From Thiothrix subterranea (GTDB taxonomy: Bacteria; Pseudomonadota; Gammaproteobacteria; Thiotrichales; Thiotrichaceae), in NCBI RefSeq assembly GCF_016772315.1, contig NZ_CP053482.1, positions 1,674,001 to 1,738,000 of the forward strand: 64,000 nucleotides of DNA, in the 5' to 3' direction. The notes under the pieces are model-generated. The model did no database searches. It had not been told where the DNA came from and saw only the letters and a program-made list of their open reading frames with translations. Numbering within the stretch: position 1 is the first letter of the stretch; each line of letters begins with the position of its first letter. Positions 1 to 8,477 of the stretch are shown one piece after another. Both the position numbers and the translations under genes were made by a program.

Positions 1-169
1 GCACACCAAGCGCATCTCGCACCATTTCGAGGCAGGTAGTCTTTATGCCTGTTCTAGCAACCGCAATTCAAGCAATTTCTAGGTGAATGGCAGCCAATCG
101 CTTGCTTTATTGATCAGATTGGATTATTGCTTTGTGCATTCGTGATTAGCCCAGCGAGAAACGTGATAA

Positions 170-943
170 ATGCCCCCGGAACATGCCCTTGTCGTCCGTA
201 ATATCAAAAAACGCTTCGGTGATTTAGCCGTCCTCAATGGCATTTCACTCACAGCCCACAAAGGCGACGTGATTTCCCTATTAGGATCAAGCGGTTCAGG
301 CAAAAGCACCCTGCTACGCTGCATCAATCTGCTCGAAACACCTGATGAAGGCGAGGTCTATGTCACCGGCGAATTGATCGACATGACCCGCGACCGCCAA
401 GGCAAAACCGTTCCCAAAAGCCAGAAACAAGTTGATCACATCCGCACCCGTTTAGGCATGGTCTTCCAAGGCTTCAACCTGTGGAGCCACCGCACCATTT
501 TGGAAAACATTATCGAAGCACCCGTGCATGTCCTCGGCATTCCCAAAGCCGAAGCCAAAGAATACGCCCTCGAATTGCTGCACAAAGTCGGCATTGCCAA
601 TAAAGCTGACAGTTACCCCGATCATTTATCCGGCGGACAGCAACAGCGGGTGGCGATTGCGCGAGCACTGGCGATGAAACCCGCCGTGATGCTGTTCGAT
701 GAACCGACTTCCGCGCTTGACCCCGAACTAGTCGGCGAAGTATTGCGCGTCATGCGCCAGCTTGCCGACGAAGGCATGACCATGCTGGTCGTCACCCACG
801 AAATGGGCTTTGCCCGCGAAGTATCCTCACAAGTGATCTTTTTGCACCAAGGGCAAATCGAAGAACAGGGCAGCCCCGCACAAGTCTTCAATAACCCGCG
901 TTCGGAACGTTGCCAACAATTTCTCGCCACTCAGCTCAAATAA
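170..943 (+). CDS. hisP: ABC transporter ATP-binding protein, basic amino acid (HisP type)
   Basis: This is the cytoplasmic ATPase of a polar/basic amino acid ABC importer. The 257-residue length is that of HisP. Walker A (GSSGSGKST) lies near residue 39, the signature LSGGQQQR near 153, and Walker B ([19 protein letters not shown]) near 173, followed by the switch His in [10 protein letters not shown]. The FNLWSH stretch and the [16 protein letters not shown] segment closely match enterobacterial HisP as I recall it. It is followed at 18 bp by the periplasmic binding protein and then two permeases, so one operon is likely. The substrate (His, Lys, Arg or Orn) cannot be fixed from sequence. 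The start has only a weak ribosome site. Confidence 0.93.
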   Translation: MPPEHALVVRNIKKRFGDLAVLNGISLTAHKGDVISLLGSSGSGKSTLLRCINLLETPDEGEVYVTGELIDMTRDRQGKTVPKSQKQVDHIRTRLGMVFQGFNLWSHRTILENIIEAPVHVLGIPKAEAKEYALELLHKVGIANKADSYPDHLSGGQQQRVAIARALAMKPAVMLFDEPTSALDPELVGEVLRVMRQLADEGMTMLVVTHEMGFAREVSSQVIFLHQGQIEEQGSPAQVFNNPRSERCQQFLATQLK

Positions 944-960
944 CCCAATAGGAGACAACC

Positions 961-1740
961 ATGAAACTACTCACCACCTTACTGTCGAGCGCTGTACTGG
1001 CATTGGCTGTTGCCGGGACTGCCCAAGCCGAAGACAAACTGCGTCTCGGTACGGAAGGCGCGTATGCCCCGTTCAACACCGTGGATAAAGACGGTAAGCT
1101 GGCAGGTTTTGACATCGACATCGGCAACGCGCTGTGCAAAGCAATGGCAACTGAATGCGAATGGGTGACATCGGATTGGGACGGATTGATTCCGGCGTTG
1201 GATGCGAAAAAGTTTGATGCGATTGTTGCCTCCATGTCGATCACGGCGGAACGCAAGGAAAAAATCGACTTCACCAAAAAATATTACACCACCCCGATTC
1301 AGTGCATCCGCGCTGTCGGCACGGACGTTGACCCGACCGACACCGCTAAACTCAAAGGCAAAATGGTCGGCGTGCAAAGCGGCGTGGTTGCTGATAATTT
1401 CGTGCGCGGCAAATTCAAAGACATCGTGGAAGTCACTGCGTACAAAACCCAAGACGAAGCCAATCTGGATTTGCTCTCTGGGCGCGTGGATTTGGTGTGT
1501 GCGGATTCGGTGGTGCTTGCGCCCGTGATCAAGGATGAGAAAAACGCGGGTAAAATCGAATTCGTCGGCGGCGATTTCAAGGACGTTGAATTCGTCGGGG
1601 AAGGTGTCGGCATTGGTATCCGCAAAGGTGATACGGCACTCGCGGAGAAGCTGAATAAGGCGATTGCTAAAATCCGTGAAGATGGCACTTACGCCGAGAT
1701 CAACAAGAAATATTTCGACTTCGACCTGTACGGGGAATAA
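961..1740 (+). CDS. hisJ: Periplasmic basic amino acid-binding protein (HisJ/ArgT type)
   Basis: This is the solute-binding protein that delivers amino acid to the HisQMP importer. It is 259 residues with a clear Sec signal peptide ending in GTAQA at about residue 23. A type II periplasmic-binding fold follows, opening with the typical sequence LRLGTEGAYAPFNTVDKDGKLAGFD. The SBP_bac_3 landmarks FDIDIGNALC, FDAIVASMSITAERKEKIDF and the C-terminal DGTYAEINKKYF are visible. The start is preceded by an AGGAGA ribosome site. It lies between the ATPase and permease genes, an order compatible with high expression of the binding protein. Specificity between Arg, Lys, Orn and His is not decided by these motifs. 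Confidence 0.92.
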   Translation: MKLLTTLLSSAVLALAVAGTAQAEDKLRLGTEGAYAPFNTVDKDGKLAGFDIDIGNALCKAMATECEWVTSDWDGLIPALDAKKFDAIVASMSITAERKEKIDFTKKYYTTPIQCIRAVGTDVDPTDTAKLKGKMVGVQSGVVADNFVRGKFKDIVEVTAYKTQDEANLDLLSGRVDLVCADSVVLAPVIKDEKNAGKIEFVGGDFKDVEFVGEGVGIGIRKGDTALAEKLNKAIAKIREDGTYAEINKKYFDFDLYGE

Positions 1741-1743
1741 GCC

Positions 1744-2430
1744 TTGCTGGATTTACAAGGTTACGGCTGGTTGCTGCTGCAAGGTCTGCAAATGACCGTG
1801 CTGGTGGGATTGTGCGCTATGTTCGTGGCAATCCTGTTCGGGTTACTGGGCGCGTGGGGCAAGTTTTCGCACTCACGCTTGGCGAATTGGGCGGCGGATA
1901 CGTATACCACCGTGGTGCGCGGCGTGCCGGAGCTGATCCTGCTGTTGCTGGTGTATTACGGTGTGCCGAAGCTGATTCAGGATGGCGCGGCGGCGTTGGG
2001 GTACGAGTTGCGGCTCGACCTCAACCCGTTTGTGGCGGGCTTTATGACCATTGGCTTTATCTACGGCGCATTTTGCACCGAAGTGCTGCGCGGGGCGTTT
2101 TTGTCCGTGCCGCGTGGGCAGATGGAAGCGGCGCGAGCGATTGGCATGAGCAAAACGCTGGCATTCCGGCGGGTGCAATTGCCGCTGGCGATGCGCATGG
2201 CGTTGCCGGGGTTGGGCAATGTGTGGATGGTGTTGATCAAAGCCACCGCGCTGATTTCCTTGATTCAGTTGGATGAATTGATGCGTAACGCCAAACTTGC
2301 CGCCACCGCCACGCATCAACCGTTTACCTTTTACTTCCTTGCCTCCCTGCTGTTCCTCGCGATTACCTTGGTGTCGATGCTGGTGTTGAAACGTGCCGAA
2401 ACCTGGGCAAAACGTGGGGTGCGGGTATGA
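1744..2430 (+). CDS. hisQ: ABC amino acid transporter permease (HisQ type)
   Basis: This inner-membrane permease forms half of the translocation channel. It is 228 residues and hydrophobic, with a His/Glu/Gln-type permease organisation. The EAA loop that contacts the ATPase is visible as GQMEAARAIGMSKTLAFRRVQLPLAMRMALPGLGN around residues 122-156. The start is probably TTG at 1744, three bases after the hisJ stop, because no upstream ATG is available in frame. Its 3' end overlaps hisM by four bases (ATGA), implying translational coupling. RGVPELILLLLVYYG is the HisQ-side counterpart of the RGTPLLVQLFLIYYG motif in the next gene. Confidence 0.9.
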   Translation: MLDLQGYGWLLLQGLQMTVLVGLCAMFVAILFGLLGAWGKFSHSRLANWAADTYTTVVRGVPELILLLLVYYGVPKLIQDGAAALGYELRLDLNPFVAGFMTIGFIYGAFCTEVLRGAFLSVPRGQMEAARAIGMSKTLAFRRVQLPLAMRMALPGLGNVWMVLIKATALISLIQLDELMRNAKLAATATHQPFTFYFLASLLFLAITLVSMLVLKRAETWAKRGVRV

Positions 2431-3119
2431 ACTGGGAATTGATCGGCGAGAGTTTACCGAAATTACTGGCGGGTACGGGGGTCACTGTGCAACTGACCTT
2501 GTTCAGCATTGCGATTGGTTTGCTGTTGGCTGTGCCGCTGGCATTGGCGCGGTTGTCACACAATCCCTTGCTGAAGTATCCGACGGCGGGGTTTGTGTTT
2601 TATTTTCGGGGTACGCCGTTACTGGTGCAATTGTTCCTGATTTATTACGGCAGTGGGCAATTCCGTGACGTGCTGAGTGACATGGGTTTGTGGACGTATT
2701 TTCGCAATGCGTGGTTTTGCGCGGTGCTGACCCTGACGCTGAATACGGCGGCGTATACGGCGGAAATTTTCCGTGGAGCCATTCAAGCCGTGCCGCGTGG
2801 CGAGATTGAGGCGGGCAAGGCGTTCGGCATGTCCGGCTGGTTATTGTTTCGGCGCGTGACTTTGCCGAAAGCGTTCCGCATTGCGTTGCCTGCGTATGGC
2901 AATGAGGTGGTGTTTTTGCTGCAAGCCACCTCGTTGGTGAGCGCGATTACGGTGATTGACCTGACGGGGGCGGCGGATTTGATCCGCTCGAAAACCTTTG
3001 CGGTGTATGAAATGTATCTCACCGCTGCGGTGTTGTACCTGATCATGACGTATGTGCTGGTGTATGGCTTCCGGCTACTGGAAAAGCGTCTGAATGCTTA
3101 CCAACACAGGTCGGCTTGA
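2427..3119 (+). CDS. hisM: ABC amino acid transporter permease (HisM type)
   Basis: This is the second permease of the importer, 230 residues. It carries the family motif RGTPLLVQLFLIYYG near residue 60 and an EAA loop GEIEAGKAFGMSGWLLFRRVTLPKAFRIALP around residue 125. It starts within hisQ (ATGA overlap) and closes the four-gene operon. Its last 22 bases overlap the 3' end of the convergent argO-like gene, so the two transcripts are antisense at their ends. A heterodimeric HisQ/HisM channel served by one HisP ATPase is the known arrangement for this family. Confidence 0.9.
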   Translation: MNWELIGESLPKLLAGTGVTVQLTLFSIAIGLLLAVPLALARLSHNPLLKYPTAGFVFYFRGTPLLVQLFLIYYGSGQFRDVLSDMGLWTYFRNAWFCAVLTLTLNTAAYTAEIFRGAIQAVPRGEIEAGKAFGMSGWLLFRRVTLPKAFRIALPAYGNEVVFLLQATSLVSAITVIDLTGAADLIRSKTFAVYEMYLTAAVLYLIMTYVLVYGFRLLEKRLNAYQHRSA

Positions 3120-3718
3120 AGTAATCCCCACGCGATCGTCCACATAATGATGCCGATTAGGATGTCGAGGATTTGCCATGTTCTGGGCTTTCGGAAGAGG
3201 GGTGAAAGCAGTCTTGCGCCGTAACCTAGCCCGAAAAACCAGATGCCCGATACGCTGACTGCGCCGAGCAGAAACCAATACTTGTCGTGTGAAGGCAATG
3301 TGCCAGCAACACTGCCGAGGATGACCACAGTATCGAGGTATACATGCGGATTGAGCAAGGTCATCGCCAGGGTAGTGGTGATCACGGCTGCGAGGCTGGC
3401 GGTGTTGGCATTGCTTGCCGCTTCCAAATAGCTGGTGGCTTGATAAGCACTGCGAAAGGCTTTGACGCCGTACCAAAATAAGAATGCAGCCCCCAGCAGC
3501 GCAAGGCTGCACGTTGCCGTTGTGCTGGTGTTGATCAGCGTACCTAAGCCTAATACCCCTGCCGACATTAATACGGCATCGCACAGGAAGCAGATCAGCG
3601 CGACCCAGAAAATGTGGTGGCGGGCTAAGCCTTGCTTCAGCACGAAGGCGTTTTGTGCGCCGATGGCGACGATTAGACCGCTGGCGATCATCGCGCCTTT
3701 TAAAACGGTTTCCAGCAT
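3098..3718 (-). CDS. argO: LysE/ArgO family amino acid exporter
   Basis: This is an inner-membrane exporter of basic amino acids, about 206 residues with six predicted hydrophobic segments. The N-terminal GLIVAIGAQNAFVLKQG and the LLNPHVYLDTVVILGS motif after the central loop are hallmarks of the LysE/ArgO family. The start at ATG 3718 is preferred over an upstream TTG at 3730. It converges on the importer operon, and pairing an uptake system with an efflux valve for arginine/lysine makes physiological sense. ArgO is usually activated by ArgP in other bacteria. No ArgP gene or site was recognised here. Confidence 0.85.
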   Translation of the reverse strand: MLETVLKGAMIASGLIVAIGAQNAFVLKQGLARHHIFWVALICFLCDAVLMSAGVLGLGTLINTSTTATCSLALLGAAFLFWYGVKAFRSAYQATSYLEAASNANTASLAAVITTTLAMTLLNPHVYLDTVVILGSVAGTLPSHDKYWFLLGAVSVSGIWFFGLGYGARLLSPLFRKPRTWQILDILIGIIMWTIAWGLLQADLCW

Positions 3719-3782
3719 GAGGACATCCAAAACGTGTAGAATAGCTTATCTTAAGCAATAACCTACTGATATATTTTACTTA

Positions 3783-5009
3783 ATGAGTACTAAAGAACCG
3801 GACATGAAAGCGGACAAGCGTGCGGAAGACCGAGGCGAATCCATTACCATGATAGAGCCGCTGCTGATTTCTGCAACCTCCCGTTTTCGCCCTGAATTAG
3901 CTGATTTGGCTTTGGATCTGACCGCCAAATCCACCGCGCTACGTAAAAGCCTGCCGGAAGGTATTGTGCGGGCATTGTCTGATCTGGTGCGTTCCATGAA
4001 TTGCTATTACAGCAACCTGATTGAAGGGCATGACACCCACCCGATTGATATTGAACGCGCCCTCAACGAAGACTACAGCGCAGACCCCCAAAAGCGTGAT
4101 TTGCAACGGGAAGCCAAAGCCCATATCGCGGTTCAGCAATGGATTGACCATGATGGGCTGAAGGGTCGAGCTACCACCCGCGATGGCATTCTGGAAACAC
4201 ATCGCCGCTTTTGTGAACTGCTCCCAGACGAATTATTGTGGGTGGAAAACCCGGATTCTGGCACACGGGAATCGCTCATTCCGGGTGAACTGCGTCAGCG
4301 TGATGTCATCGTTGGGCGGCATATCGCCATCAGCCCTGGCGCATTACACCGATTCATGGAACGCTTTCAGGCGGCTTACCGCCATACGGGGAAAGTCGAT
4401 GCGATTGTTGCAGCCGCCTGCGCCCATCACCGCTTGTTGTGGATGCACCCGTTTCTGGATGGCAATGGTCGAGTGGCGCGGTTGATGTCCTACGCCATGC
4501 TGCGGGAAGCACTGGATACCGGTGGCATCTGGTCGGTAGCGCGAGGGCTTGCCAGAAACGAAGCGCAATACAAGCGCCTGTTGGCGCAATGCGATTTACC
4601 GCGCCGTAATGATTTGGATGGTCGCGGCAATCTGAGTGAAGAGGCGCTTGCTGAGTTTGCGGTATTTTTTCTTGAAACCTGTATTGATCAAGTCGATTTT
4701 ATGGAGACGCTGGTCAACCCGCAAGGCTTGCGGGAGCGTATTTTTATCTGGACTGAGGAAGAAATCCGCGCGGGTCGTTTGCCACACAAGTCAGGCATGG
4801 TGCTAGAAGCTATTTTGTATCGTGGGGCTGTGCCGCGTGGGGAAATCGCGGGACTGCTCGGTACTGGCGACCGCAATGCACGCCGCGTGACTTCGGCGTT
4901 GCTGGAACGGGGCGTGCTTGCTGCGGAATCGACACGCGCACCGCTGCTGTTGAATTTCCCGGCGGCGTTGGCAATGCGGTGGATGCCGGGGTTATTCCCG
5001 GAAAGGTAG
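3783..5009 (+). CDS. Fic domain protein (adenylyltransferase, self-inhibited class)
   Basis: This is a probable AMP-transferase that modifies target proteins on Ser, Thr or Tyr. The 408-residue protein has the catalytic Fic motif HPFLDGNGR near residue 222, with all key residues (His, Gly, Asn, Gly, Arg). Near residue 76 lies YSNLIEGHDT, matching the inhibitory-helix pattern (S/T)xxxE(G/N), so it should be a class II, self-inhibited Fic protein. The C-terminal 90 residues look like a winged helix (GEIAGLLGTGDRNARRVTSALLERGVL), common in Fic proteins that act on their own promoters. No ribosome site is obvious, and Met8 is an alternative start. The target is unknown. Confidence 0.88.
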   Translation: MSTKEPDMKADKRAEDRGESITMIEPLLISATSRFRPELADLALDLTAKSTALRKSLPEGIVRALSDLVRSMNCYYSNLIEGHDTHPIDIERALNEDYSADPQKRDLQREAKAHIAVQQWIDHDGLKGRATTRDGILETHRRFCELLPDELLWVENPDSGTRESLIPGELRQRDVIVGRHIAISPGALHRFMERFQAAYRHTGKVDAIVAAACAHHRLLWMHPFLDGNGRVARLMSYAMLREALDTGGIWSVARGLARNEAQYKRLLAQCDLPRRNDLDGRGNLSEEALAEFAVFFLETCIDQVDFMETLVNPQGLRERIFIWTEEEIRAGRLPHKSGMVLEAILYRGAVPRGEIAGLLGTGDRNARRVTSALLERGVLAAESTRAPLLLNFPAALAMRWMPGLFPER

Positions 5010-5032
5010 CTTCATTTGCAATAGGATTTTTC

Positions 5033-5116
5033 TTATTTCAGAAACTCACCTACTTTTTGCAATAAGAATTTAGTTTCGTCGAGAATATGTACAAATACAA
5101 TGTCCGGTACATCCAT
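5033..5116 (-). pseudogene. Fragment resembling the N-terminus of a HepT-like (DUF86) protein
   Basis: A 27-codon reading frame starts eight bases after the nucleotidyltransferase stop, on the same strand. Its peptide contains DIVFVHILDETKFLL, which resembles the opening helix of HepT/DUF86 antitoxin-associated RNases ('lv.lrHILDEi.fLl'). Full HepT proteins are about 110-140 residues, so if the reading is correct only the first fifth remains. MntA, the natural partner of HepT, is also a nucleotidyltransferase-fold protein, which makes the position suggestive. The match is by eye and short. It could simply be a chance open frame. Confidence 0.35.
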
Positions 5117-5124
5117 CGTGAGAG

Positions 5125-6039
5125 TTATGCTACGTCGTTTCCCTGATAACGCTGCAACACCTGCCCAATCTCCTCCAACGCCCGCTCCGCCGCGTGTGGA
5201 CGGCTCACCGCCTCGCTGATCGAGCCGAAATGCTGTTCCAGACAATCCGTCAGCAACTGGCGGATGGCATCCGTATCCGGCGCATTCGGCAAGCGGCTGG
5301 CGAGATACACCCGTTCCAGATCGGCTTCCTTGCGGGCAAAGTAATCTTCCAGTTGCGGCAGCGTCCATTCACCCCGGCGGATCGCCTTCATCTGCTCGGC
5401 ATCGCGCTGCAAATCCATGTCCTGATGCATCAGCAATTGCTCAACCTCGCCCAGCAAGCGCACCACGTGATAGGCGAATTTCACGTCATAACCGAATTGC
5501 TCCGTCAGCGCCTTGCGCTTGCCCTCCGGCTGTTTGGTACGGATTTTGTGCATCTGCCCGTAGGCATAACCCTTGAACTTCGCCCAGCAGCCCTTGTGCA
5601 GGAACAATTGCCGCCGCTCGCGCACCAGCTTGCCGATGGGCGAGGCATACAGCACGCAATTTTCCGGCACATACAGGCTGTCGATAATGTTGGGGTTATT
5701 GTCAGCCAGCAGGCGGAAATACTTGGCAATCGCAAACACCGTCACGTCATACACCCGCCCCTTGCCACCGAGTGCTGCCGCATCGCGGATATGGTGCTGC
5801 TGGTACTGCTCGAATTGCACCGAGTAATTATCAAAGCCCGGAATTTCGCCGCGCAAATGCGGAAACATCATGGTTTTGGGCGGAATCGCAAAGGCGTAGA
5901 TGTCCATGTCCGAACTGTCGTTGCTGACCCCATACGCCACCGAACCCATGATGACTTCGTACTGCACGGCACTGCTGAGAAAATCCGGCGGGCTGGGCAG
6001 GAGCTTTTTTTGTTGGAGTGACTGGATGTGGCTGCTCAT
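5125..6039 (-). CDS. Predicted nucleotidyltransferase (DNA polymerase beta superfamily, COG3541 type)
   Basis: This 304-residue protein has an N-terminal nucleotidyltransferase fold. The catalytic helix-loop GSVAYGVSNDSSDMDIYAF (residues about 31-50) gives the GS...D.D signature of the Pol beta superfamily. The rest is a large helical C-terminal region. The start at 6039 (MSSHIQSL) is preferred to a longer upstream frame because it is preceded by a GAAGATGAAAC purine-rich site and homologues begin close to the GS motif. It is divergent from ygiQ, with about 108 bp between them. The substrate is unknown; stand-alone proteins of this type are poorly characterised. Confidence 0.75.
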   Translation of the reverse strand: MSSHIQSLQQKKLLPSPPDFLSSAVQYEVIMGSVAYGVSNDSSDMDIYAFAIPPKTMMFPHLRGEIPGFDNYSVQFEQYQQHHIRDAAALGGKGRVYDVTVFAIAKYFRLLADNNPNIIDSLYVPENCVLYASPIGKLVRERRQLFLHKGCWAKFKGYAYGQMHKIRTKQPEGKRKALTEQFGYDVKFAYHVVRLLGEVEQLLMHQDMDLQRDAEQMKAIRRGEWTLPQLEDYFARKEADLERVYLASRLPNAPDTDAIRQLLTDCLEQHFGSISEAVSRPHAAERALEEIGQVLQRYQGNDVA

Positions 6040-6147
6040 GGTTGTTTCATCTTCTCGTTGTTTACTCCACACCAATAATAAGCAAACCACACGCACCGCA
6101 CAAACTGCGCTAGAATAGCCGCTTTCACCCGTTACTGAAGCCACCCC

Positions 6148-8475
6148 ATGCCGCCCAACGCCAGCCCCCATGCCCCCGTCGCCCTATTCGACCACCCTAA
6201 ATACTGGGCGGAATGCTACGACACCTCGCCGTATCTCCCCATGAGTCGTGCGGAAATGGACGCGCTGGGCTGGGATTCTTGCGACATTATTATCGTCACG
6301 GGCGACGCTTATGTAGACCACCCCTCGTTCGGCATGGCAGTGATCGGGCGGATGCTGGAAGCGCAAGGTTTCCGCGTCGGCATCATTGCGCAACCGGACT
6401 GGCATTCCAAAGACCCGTTCATGGCACTGGGCGCACCCAACCTGTTCTTCGGCGTGGCAGCGGGCAATATGGACTCGATGATCAACCGCTACACCGCCGA
6501 CCGCAAAACGCGCTCTGACGACGTTTACACCCCCGGCGGCATGGCAGGCAAACGCCCCGACCGCGCCACGCTGGTGTACACGCACCGCTGCCGCGAAGCC
6601 TACCCCGACGTGCCGATCATTATCGGCGGGATCGAAGCCTCGTTGCGGCGCATTGCGCACTTCGATTACTGGCAGGAAAAAGTCCGCACCTCGATCCTGC
6701 TGGATGCCGCCGCCGACCTATTGCTATACGGCAATGCCGAACGCGCCGTGGTCGAAGTCGCGCACCGCATCGCTTCCGGCGAACCCGTTTCCCAAATCAC
6801 CGACGTGCGCGGCACCGCCTTCGTGCGCCGCGACACCCCGCAGGGCTGGATGGAAATCGACTCCAGTCGCATCGACCAACCGGGCAAAATCGACCGCATT
6901 ATCAACCCCTACCTCAACACCACCGAGATGAGTGAATGCGAAGTCGAAAAGCGCAATGTGCAATGGTTTGAATACGAAGACCCGCGCAGCAAACGCCCCG
7001 ACGAACACAAGCTGATCTTCCATCCCCGCGCCCGTTTAGACCGCGACACCACCGTTATCCGCTTGCCGTCTTACGAAAAAGTCAGCAAAGACAAAGCCTT
7101 GTATGCCCACGCCAACCGCGTGCTGCACTTGGAAACCAACCCCGGCAACGCCCGCGCTTTGGTGCAAAAACACGGCAATATTGACGTGTGGCTGAATCCG
7201 CCACCGATTCCGCTAACCACGCCGGAAATGGATTTCGTGTTCGGGCTACCCTACGCACGCTTGCCGCACCCGTCCTATAACGGCGTAAAAATCCCCGCCT
7301 ATGACATGATCCGTTTCTCGGTGAATATCATGCGCGGTTGCTTTGGTGGCTGCACCTTCTGTTCGATTACCGAACACGAAGGGCGCATTATCCAAAGCCG
7401 TTCCAAAGAATCCATCATCCGCGAAGTTGAGGAAATCCGCGACAAAGTGCCGGGATTTACCGGGGTGATTTCCGACCTTGGCGGCCCCACCGCGAATATG
7501 TACCGCCTTGCCTGCAAAGACCCGAAGATCGAAGCCGCGTGCCGCAAACCCGCCTGCGTCTACCCCGATGTGTGCCACAACCTCAATACCGACCACGCTG
7601 CCTTGAAGGAATTGTACCGCGAAGCGCGTACCCTGCCCGGTATCAAGAAAATCCTAATCGGTTCAGGGGTGCGCTATGACCTTGCCATCAAAGACCCCGA
7701 ATACGTCAAAGAATTGGTGACGCACCACGTCGGCGGCTATTTAAAAATCGCACCGGAACACACCGAGTCCGGCCCCCTGTCCAAAATGATGAAACCGGGC
7801 ATCGGCGCGTATGACGAATTCAAACGCCTGTTCGAGAAATACACCAAGGAAGCAGGCAAAGAACAATATTTGATCCCGTATTTCATCGCCGCCCACCCCG
7901 GCACGTCCGACGAAGACATGCTCAACCTCGCGCTGTGGCTGAAGAAAAACGGCTTCCGCGCCGACCAAGTGCAAGCGTTTTACCCCTCACCGATGGCATC
8001 CGCCACCACCATGTACCACACCGACAAAAACCCGCTGCACAAAGTCACTTACAAGAGCGAAAAGGTCGCCACCGCCAAATCACCGGAACAGCGCAAGCTG
8101 CACAAAGCCTTTTTGCGCTGGCACGACCCGAAGAACTGGCCGCTGCTGCGCAAAGCGATGGCGGAGATGGGGCGGCAGGAACTGATTGGCGATGGCGAAA
8201 ATCAGTTGATCCCGCATTACAAAGCGGGTGAGGAACAGTTGGTGTATGAGGCGCATCGGCGCAAGAATAAGGGCGGGGAGCATCAGAAGCGGGTGGGGAA
8301 GCCTGTGGTGAATGCCAAGCCTGCTGCTGCCAAACCAGCATCTACCAAACCGAATGCGGGTAAGCCGCAGGGGGGGAAGGTGTTGACGCAGCATACGGGG
8401 TTGCCGCCGAAGCCCAAGGCTGATTTAAGTGGACGAAAATCAACTACCAATGGGGCAAAACGGCGCGGCAAGTAA
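6148..8475 (+). CDS. ygiQ: YgiQ family radical SAM protein, complete copy
   Basis: This is the only full-length copy of four, 775 residues. It has an N-terminal B12-binding-like region (residues about 1-330), then the radical SAM cluster motif CFGGCTFC (CX3CX2C) near residue 397, then a C-terminal DUF3362-type region. The tail of about 60 residues is rich in Lys/Ala/Pro and varies between the copies. YgiQ is widely conserved but its reaction is unknown. The segment 6415-8048 is base-for-base identical to 31907-33540 in the fourth copy, while the flanks differ, a sign of recent gene conversion or duplication. The gene marks the left end of a repeated ygiQ/cargo structure extending to 33949. 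Confidence 0.95.
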   Translation: MPPNASPHAPVALFDHPKYWAECYDTSPYLPMSRAEMDALGWDSCDIIIVTGDAYVDHPSFGMAVIGRMLEAQGFRVGIIAQPDWHSKDPFMALGAPNLFFGVAAGNMDSMINRYTADRKTRSDDVYTPGGMAGKRPDRATLVYTHRCREAYPDVPIIIGGIEASLRRIAHFDYWQEKVRTSILLDAAADLLLYGNAERAVVEVAHRIASGEPVSQITDVRGTAFVRRDTPQGWMEIDSSRIDQPGKIDRIINPYLNTTEMSECEVEKRNVQWFEYEDPRSKRPDEHKLIFHPRARLDRDTTVIRLPSYEKVSKDKALYAHANRVLHLETNPGNARALVQKHGNIDVWLNPPPIPLTTPEMDFVFGLPYARLPHPSYNGVKIPAYDMIRFSVNIMRGCFGGCTFCSITEHEGRIIQSRSKESIIREVEEIRDKVPGFTGVISDLGGPTANMYRLACKDPKIEAACRKPACVYPDVCHNLNTDHAALKELYREARTLPGIKKILIGSGVRYDLAIKDPEYVKELVTHHVGGYLKIAPEHTESGPLSKMMKPGIGAYDEFKRLFEKYTKEAGKEQYLIPYFIAAHPGTSDEDMLNLALWLKKNGFRADQVQAFYPSPMASATTMYHTDKNPLHKVTYKSEKVATAKSPEQRKLHKAFLRWHDPKNWPLLRKAMAEMGRQELIGDGENQLIPHYKAGEEQLVYEAHRRKNKGGEHQKRVGKPVVNAKPAAAKPASTKPNAGKPQGGKVLTQHTGLPPKPKADLSGRKSTTNGAKRRGK

Positions 8476-8477
8476 CA

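Noticed and set aside
1-169. Possible gene end or RNA at the left window edge
   Set aside because: No ORF, tRNA shape or terminator could be supported; it is probably the upstream region of the transporter operon.
5194-6021. 275-codon open frame on the plus strand
   Set aside because: It is antisense to the nucleotidyltransferase, whose motifs and codon use are convincing; the plus-strand product has no recognisable features.
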